NCBI GenBank assembly: GCA_965222065.1
Contig: OZ244933.1
Location: 744,001-808,000 of the forward strand
Direction of reading: 5' to 3'
From: GM7GCV1 sp965222065
GTDB lineage: Bacteria; Pseudomonadota; Gammaproteobacteria; Pseudomonadales; GM7GCV1
DNA: 64,000 nt
Shown here: positions 60,334-64,000 of the stretch, in pieces
Numbering within the stretch: the first letter of the stretch is position 1
Layout of the letters: every line of letters begins with the position of its first letter
The notes under the pieces: generated by a model
What the model saw: the letters and a program-made list of their open reading frames with translations, nothing else
Told to the model about the DNA's origin: nothing
Databases searched by the model: none
Made by a program: the position numbers and the translations under genes

Positions 60334-61527
60334 ATGAATATGCGTTTATTTTTATTGTTAGCAGGCGCTCTCGCGAGCACCCATGTTTTTGCCCAGGAAG
60401 ATGATTTTTCGGAGTGCAAAGCCCGTATTAGTCAACGAGCCGCTGAAGATGGCTTGCCCCAATGGATTGTCCAGGATGTGGTCGCCAACCTGGATATCCA
60501 GCCGCGAGTGATCGAGCTGGACCGAAACCAGCCGGAGTTCACCCAGACGTTCGCCGACTATCTAGATCGCCGGGTCACCACCTACCGTGTAATGCAGGGT
60601 CGGCTGCTAATGGCCCAACACCGTTCATTGCTGGAGGACCTGACCAATCAATATGGTATCCCCGGGCGCTACCTGGTGGCGTTCTGGGGACTGGAAACCA
60701 ATTTTGGTGGCTATTTGGGCAATATGTCGACGCTAAATTCCCTGGCAACGCTTGCCTGTGATGCCCGCCGCTCGGAATTCTTTACCGGCGAACTGATTCA
60801 TGCCTTTCATATTCTCAATGACACCGGGATGGAACCGGAGCAGATGCGCGGGTCCTGGGCTGGCGCTGTCGGCCATACCCAGTTCATGCCCTCGTCCTAT
60901 CGACGGTATGCCGTGGATGGGGATGGTGATGGCAAAGTGGATTTATGGAACAGTATCCCCGACGCCCTGACATCAGCAGCGAATTTTCTGCAATCCCTGG
61001 GCTGGAAACGGGAAGAGCGCTGGGGCCGCGAAGTGCAACTGGCTGACGATTTTCCCTATGAAGAGGCGGGTCGAAATAATCGCAAATCACTCAGCGAGTG
61101 GCGCGCATTGGGTGTCCGCCAGACAAACGGCGCCATGTTACCGGACCTGGAGATGCAGGCTGCGGTCCTGGTTCCTTCGGGACACCAGGGGCCAGCCTTT
61201 CTGATTTATGATAATTTCGATGTGATCATGCGCTGGAATCGCTCTGAATCCTACGCGCTTTCTGTCGGTTACCTGGCTGATCGTATTGGTGGAGCAGGCA
61301 CACTGGATAATATGCCTCCCGAGGATGCCGCCGTTCGTATTGCCGATATTCGCTTAATGCAGGAACAGCTTAATGAGCTCGGCTTTGATTCCGGCACGCC
61401 CGACGGTGTGATGGGCTCTCAAACACGCTCGGCCCTGCGTGAATACCAGCGCAGTGAGGGACTGATACCCGACGGATTTCCCGACCCGGATACCCTCACT
61501 TCACTGGGTATTGATGGCTACGAATAA
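60334..61527 (+). CDS. Lytic murein transglycosylase, MltB family with PG-binding domain
   Basis: 397 residues. There is a signal peptide (cleavage after VFA at residue 20; no lipobox), then an SLT_2/MltB catalytic domain with E121 in AFWGLETNFGGYLGN, GSWAGAVGHTQFMPSSYRRYAVDGDGDG and ALSVGYLADRI. A C-terminal peptidoglycan-binding domain covers about residues 333-395 (IRLMQEQLNELGFDSGTPDGVMGSQTRSALREYQ). It cleaves glycan strands to 1,6-anhydro-muropeptides in the periplasm. It stands alone on the plus strand. Confidence 0.93.
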   Translation: MNMRLFLLLAGALASTHVFAQEDDFSECKARISQRAAEDGLPQWIVQDVVANLDIQPRVIELDRNQPEFTQTFADYLDRRVTTYRVMQGRLLMAQHRSLLEDLTNQYGIPGRYLVAFWGLETNFGGYLGNMSTLNSLATLACDARRSEFFTGELIHAFHILNDTGMEPEQMRGSWAGAVGHTQFMPSSYRRYAVDGDGDGKVDLWNSIPDALTSAANFLQSLGWKREERWGREVQLADDFPYEEAGRNNRKSLSEWRALGVRQTNGAMLPDLEMQAAVLVPSGHQGPAFLIYDNFDVIMRWNRSESYALSVGYLADRIGGAGTLDNMPPEDAAVRIADIRLMQEQLNELGFDSGTPDGVMGSQTRSALREYQRSEGLIPDGFPDPDTLTSLGIDGYE

Positions 61528-61533
61528 CTGACC

Positions 61534-62289
61534 TTATTCAGGCTTGCGAAAACGCAGGACAAATCGGTCTGATTTTCCGCTGACGGATGGCTGGCCTACT
61601 TCAAGCGTCAGGTCGTCATCCGGCATGTAGAGCGCATCACTGTATCCATCCAGTTCAAAGCCCACATCCTGGATTTCCTCGATTGCCAGAACCGGATCAA
61701 TTCGACGGCGGTTAAAGCCTTCATCGCCTTGCATGTGTCGTCGGGTATGGTCGACAACACCGTAAATACCACCCGGCTTGAGTGCAGCAAATGCGGCCTC
61801 GTTTAGCGCCATGCGGTCTTCATATCCCAGGTTGTGATAGTTCTGGAATGTCAGCACCATGTCGACAGGCTCAACATCCCAGACGCCACCCGGGCCAATC
61901 ATGCGTTCATCCGGTGAATTCTTCGCCCGGGCGTTGTAATCAAGCTTGACCACTCGATCCATACCGGGAAGTTCCAGAGTAGGGTCAAGTGCAGCGCTGT
62001 ACTGACCGAGGTCTGGCTGGGTGGTGTAAAGCTGGCCTTCTTCTCTCAGCACGGGACCAAGAATTTTGGTGTACCAACCACCGAACGGCATGATCTCAAT
62101 CACCCGCATATCTTCTTCCAGTCCAAAAAAGGTCAATACCTGGTCCGGTTTTCTGTAGATATCCCTGGCCTTGTCCCCGGCCGGGCGAATATCGCTACTC
62201 ATGGCTTCACGAATCTTGTCCCCTGCAGGCTGGGCAACAAGGGAAAAGCTTAAGACAGACATAGTCAAAGCAATGACAAATTGGCGCAT
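61534..62289 (-). CDS. Exported class I SAM methyltransferase-like protein
   Basis: 251 residues from the ATG at 62289, which has GGGGA 10 bases upstream; an ATG at 62304 is the alternative. A signal peptide is evident (MRQFVIALTMSVLSFSLVAQ). The rest has a Rossmann methyltransferase layout: MRVIEIMPFGGWYTKILGPVL in the SAM-loop position, DMVLTFQNYHNL and FAALKPGGIYGVVDHTRR. This matches the predicted-methyltransferase family COG4798. Export of a SAM enzyme is odd because SAM is not known in the periplasm, so the true activity is unclear. Confidence 0.8.
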   Translation of the reverse strand: MRQFVIALTMSVLSFSLVAQPAGDKIREAMSSDIRPAGDKARDIYRKPDQVLTFFGLEEDMRVIEIMPFGGWYTKILGPVLREEGQLYTTQPDLGQYSAALDPTLELPGMDRVVKLDYNARAKNSPDERMIGPGGVWDVEPVDMVLTFQNYHNLGYEDRMALNEAAFAALKPGGIYGVVDHTRRHMQGDEGFNRRRIDPVLAIEEIQDVGFELDGYSDALYMPDDDLTLEVGQPSVSGKSDRFVLRFRKPE

Positions 62290-62444
62290 GATGGTTTTCC
62301 CCATGAATGATTTGTGGTCCGGAGATTAACAACTGCCTTTCCACTTTTACAATGAAAAGCGGGTAATCCAGAATCTGTACGAACTTTGAACCCACACCGA
62401 AGTCATAAGGACACCCGCCTGTTGATCTGACCTGTGAGTTCCCC

Positions 62445-62894
62445 ATGAATATAAAAAAAGCTGTTCTCACCCTGATTCTTTTTTTGGTTTCTCAGCATGT
62501 GATTGCCGCCGATCCCATCAACACCACCTGGATAGGCAACCTGGCCGTAGAAGGTTACGACACCGTGGCTTATTTCACCGAGGGGAAAGCAGTTGAAGGC
62601 GACAGGGAATATCAAACCGAGTGGATGGGCGCCAACTGGCGCTTTGCTTCTGAAGAGCATCTGGCGCTGTTTCTTGAAAATCCGGAAAAATATGCCCCCC
62701 AGTATGGCGGGTATTGTGCCTATGCTGTATCAAATGACGATTTGGCGGGGATTGATCCCGAACAGTTCCATATTCACGAAGGCAAGCTGTACCTGAATTA
62801 CAACGCCAGAATCCAGCAGGAATGGCTGCCGGATAAAATTGAACGAATCGAGGCGGCCGATAAAAACTTTCCGGAGCTCGTCGACTCAAAATAG
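62445..62894 (+). CDS. Exported YHS-domain protein
   Basis: 149 residues with a signal peptide (MNIKKAVLTLILFLVSQHVIAA) and one YHS-type domain: VEGYDTVAYFTEGKAVEGD, WMGANWRFASEEHLALFLENPEKYAPQYGGYCAYAV. YHS domains are metal-binding-like modules found in copper-handling and oxygenase proteins. This stand-alone secreted form has no assigned reaction. It is divergent from the methyltransferase-like gene and convergent with the acyl-CoA ligase. Confidence 0.85.
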   Translation: MNIKKAVLTLILFLVSQHVIAADPINTTWIGNLAVEGYDTVAYFTEGKAVEGDREYQTEWMGANWRFASEEHLALFLENPEKYAPQYGGYCAYAVSNDDLAGIDPEQFHIHEGKLYLNYNARIQQEWLPDKIERIEAADKNFPELVDSK

Positions 62895-62907
62895 TGTTAG
62901 AACTGAG

Positions 62908-62997
62908 TAATTCGGTGTCAGACCTGTAATTATTTTAAAGTTGTAGATAAGTATAAAACTAGACACGTTAAATAATTACAGGTCTGACACCGAATTA
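62908..62997. repeat. Long perfect inverted repeat, TTCGGTGTCAGACCTG type
   Basis: Two perfect 28-base arms (62908-62935 and 62970-62997) flank a 34-base AT-rich spacer and fill the gap between the convergent YHS and ligase genes. The first 23 bases of the left arm recur at 3335-3357. The form is that of a small non-autonomous palindromic element. Confidence 0.9.
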
Positions 62998-63001
62998 TTA
63001 T

Positions 63002-64000
63002 CTAGCCCGGATATTGCTCGCGTAATTCTCGCCGTAATATTTTGCCCACATTGGATTTGGGCATTTCGTCGACGAAGGTCACTGTCTTCGGCACTTTGTA
63101 GCCGGTCAGTTGCTCCCGGCAATACTTGCGAATTTCATCGGCGGAAATCTCGTTTTCATCGGCGACCACAAACAGCCGAACATACTCACCTTCATCCTCA
63201 TCGTTACCGGCGATCACGGCGCATTCTTGTATTTTGGGGTGGGCAATGACGACATCTTCAATCTCATTGGGGTACACGTTAAACCCCGAGACGACAATCA
63301 TGTCCTTAGTTCGGTCAACAATACTCAGATAGCCGTTGTCGTTAATCCGGGCGATATCACCGGTATTCATGTACCCGTCCTCATCCAGGAGCTCATCCAT
63401 GTCGTCCGGTTTGTCCCAAAAGCCGGCCATCATGGTTGGCCCCTTGAACCAGAGTTCACCTTCTTCGCCCACACCAAGCTCTTTACCATCATGATCCTTG
63501 ATCTTGATCAACGTGCTGGAAAAGATACATCCCACAGTCCCCAGCTCGGGGGCTTCCGGCGAATTAACCGCCATAATTCCCGTCGATTCTGTCAGTCCGT
63601 AGCCTTCGCATATTTTTGCGCCGGTTAATGCTTCCCAGCGATCGGCAATAGACTTTGACAGTGCCATACCGCCGGACAGGGTAAGTTTTACCCGGGAAAA
63701 ATCCATATCCTGGAAATCCTTGTTGTTCATCAGGCCATTAAACAGGGTATTCAAGCCTGTCATGCCGTCGAAAGGTGTGTTTTTAAGCGTTTTGGCAAAC
63801 TTCTTGATATCACGTGGGTTGGGAATCAGGACGTTTTCGTGACCGTTATACAGTGCGTGATTGAAAGACACGCTGAACGCATAGATGTGATACAGCGGCA
63901 GAGGGGTCACCATCCGCATTTCGCCTTTGGTCCACTCCGCTTTCTCATAAATACAGGCCACCTGATACATACAGGACATGAGGTTTTTGTGCGTCAGCAT
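63002..64000 (-). CDS. fadD: Long-chain acyl-CoA ligase (FadD-type), 5' part outside
   Basis: The C-terminal 332 codons of an AMP-forming ligase; the true start lies beyond base 64000. It contains the adenylate motif EGYGLTESTGIMAVN, the hinge aspartate in DGYMNTGDIARINDNGYLSIVDRTKDMIVVSGFNVYPNEIE, and the C-terminal catalytic lysine in PKSNVGKILRREL. The sequence is of the FadD type that activates fatty acids for beta-oxidation or lipid synthesis; other acyl-CoA ligases cannot be fully excluded. Confidence 0.9.
   Translation of the reverse strand: MLTHKNLMSCMYQVACIYEKAEWTKGEMRMVTPLPLYHIYAFSVSFNHALYNGHENVLIPNPRDIKKFAKTLKNTPFDGMTGLNTLFNGLMNNKDFQDMDFSRVKLTLSGGMALSKSIADRWEALTGAKICEGYGLTESTGIMAVNSPEAPELGTVGCIFSSTLIKIKDHDGKELGVGEEGELWFKGPTMMAGFWDKPDDMDELLDEDGYMNTGDIARINDNGYLSIVDRTKDMIVVSGFNVYPNEIEDVVIAHPKIQECAVIAGNDEDEGEYVRLFVVADENEISADEIRKYCREQLTGYKVPKTVTFVDEMPKSNVGKILRRELREQYPG

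Noticed and set aside
1..64000. CRISPR arrays, phage genes, transposase genes, toxin-antitoxin pairs
   Set aside because: Looked for across the window; no regularly spaced repeats, integrase, capsid, transposase or toxin-antitoxin signatures were seen.

Overview
The window is one chromosomal segment of a Gammaproteobacterium, probably a marine heterotroph of the Pseudomonadales/Cellvibrionales type. The backbone order queA-tgt-secD-secF ... suhB, trmJ ... iscR-iscS ... ndk-rlmN-pilW-rodZ-ispG-hisS-yfgM-bamB-der is the one known from Pseudomonas. The species cannot be named from sequence alone. Both outer genes are cut by the window: alaS (left) lacks its 3' part and an acyl-CoA ligase (right) lacks its 5' part. 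No tRNA, rRNA, CRISPR array or insertion sequence was seen, and no gene-free stretch exceeds 300 bases (the longest, 53213-53448, holds only an upstream region).

1-7.3 kb: alaS, a HIT protein, a Trm112-like protein, an omega-amidase-type hydrolase, recX beside a DUF4126 membrane protein, then der and bamB. Small palindromic repeats (GGGGTCAGAGTAA and TTCGGTGTCAGACCTG types) sit at 3335-3430, 4603-4646 and again at 62908-62997. 7.3-13.6 kb: yfgM-like, hisS, ispG, a short RodZ-like protein, pilW, rlmN and ndk, all leftward. 13.7-22.1 kb: a leftward Fe-S operon iscR-iscS-sufB-sufC-sufD-sufS-sufA-sufT-sufE. It occupies the place where relatives carry iscU-iscA-hscB-hscA-fdx. Type-1 IscR-like operators are visible upstream of iscR and again between iscS and sufB.

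22.1-46.5 kb: an accessory island between iscR and trmJ, where cysE would be expected. It encodes a complete ABC-type (group 2/3) capsule export set, kpsD-kpsM-kpsT-kpsE at the left and kpsC and kpsS at the right. Between them lie a large family 2 glycosyltransferase, two phytanoyl-CoA dioxygenase-like oxygenases, a sulfotransferase, a second glycosyltransferase-like protein, a 2540-residue fully reducing type I polyketide synthase, an alpha-oxoamine synthase, a formyltransferase and a divergent LpxC paralogue with intact catalytic residues. Together they suggest a sulfated capsule-like glycan plus a polyketide-derived amino-lipid. The PKS / oxoamine synthase / formyltransferase module inside a Kdo-linked capsule locus is the best candidate here for an undescribed system.

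46.5-54.3 kb: trmJ, suhB, a membrane alpha/beta-hydrolase-like protein translationally coupled to suhB, a cytochrome P450, two tandem sterol-desaturase-family oxidases, an RraA-like protein and a secreted ThuA-domain protein. 54.3-59.5 kb: secF, secD, tgt and queA, without yajC in its usual place. 59.6-64 kb: a glutathione S-transferase-like protein, a MltB-type lytic transglycosylase with a peptidoglycan-binding tail, an exported methyltransferase-like protein, an exported YHS-domain protein and the truncated acyl-CoA ligase.
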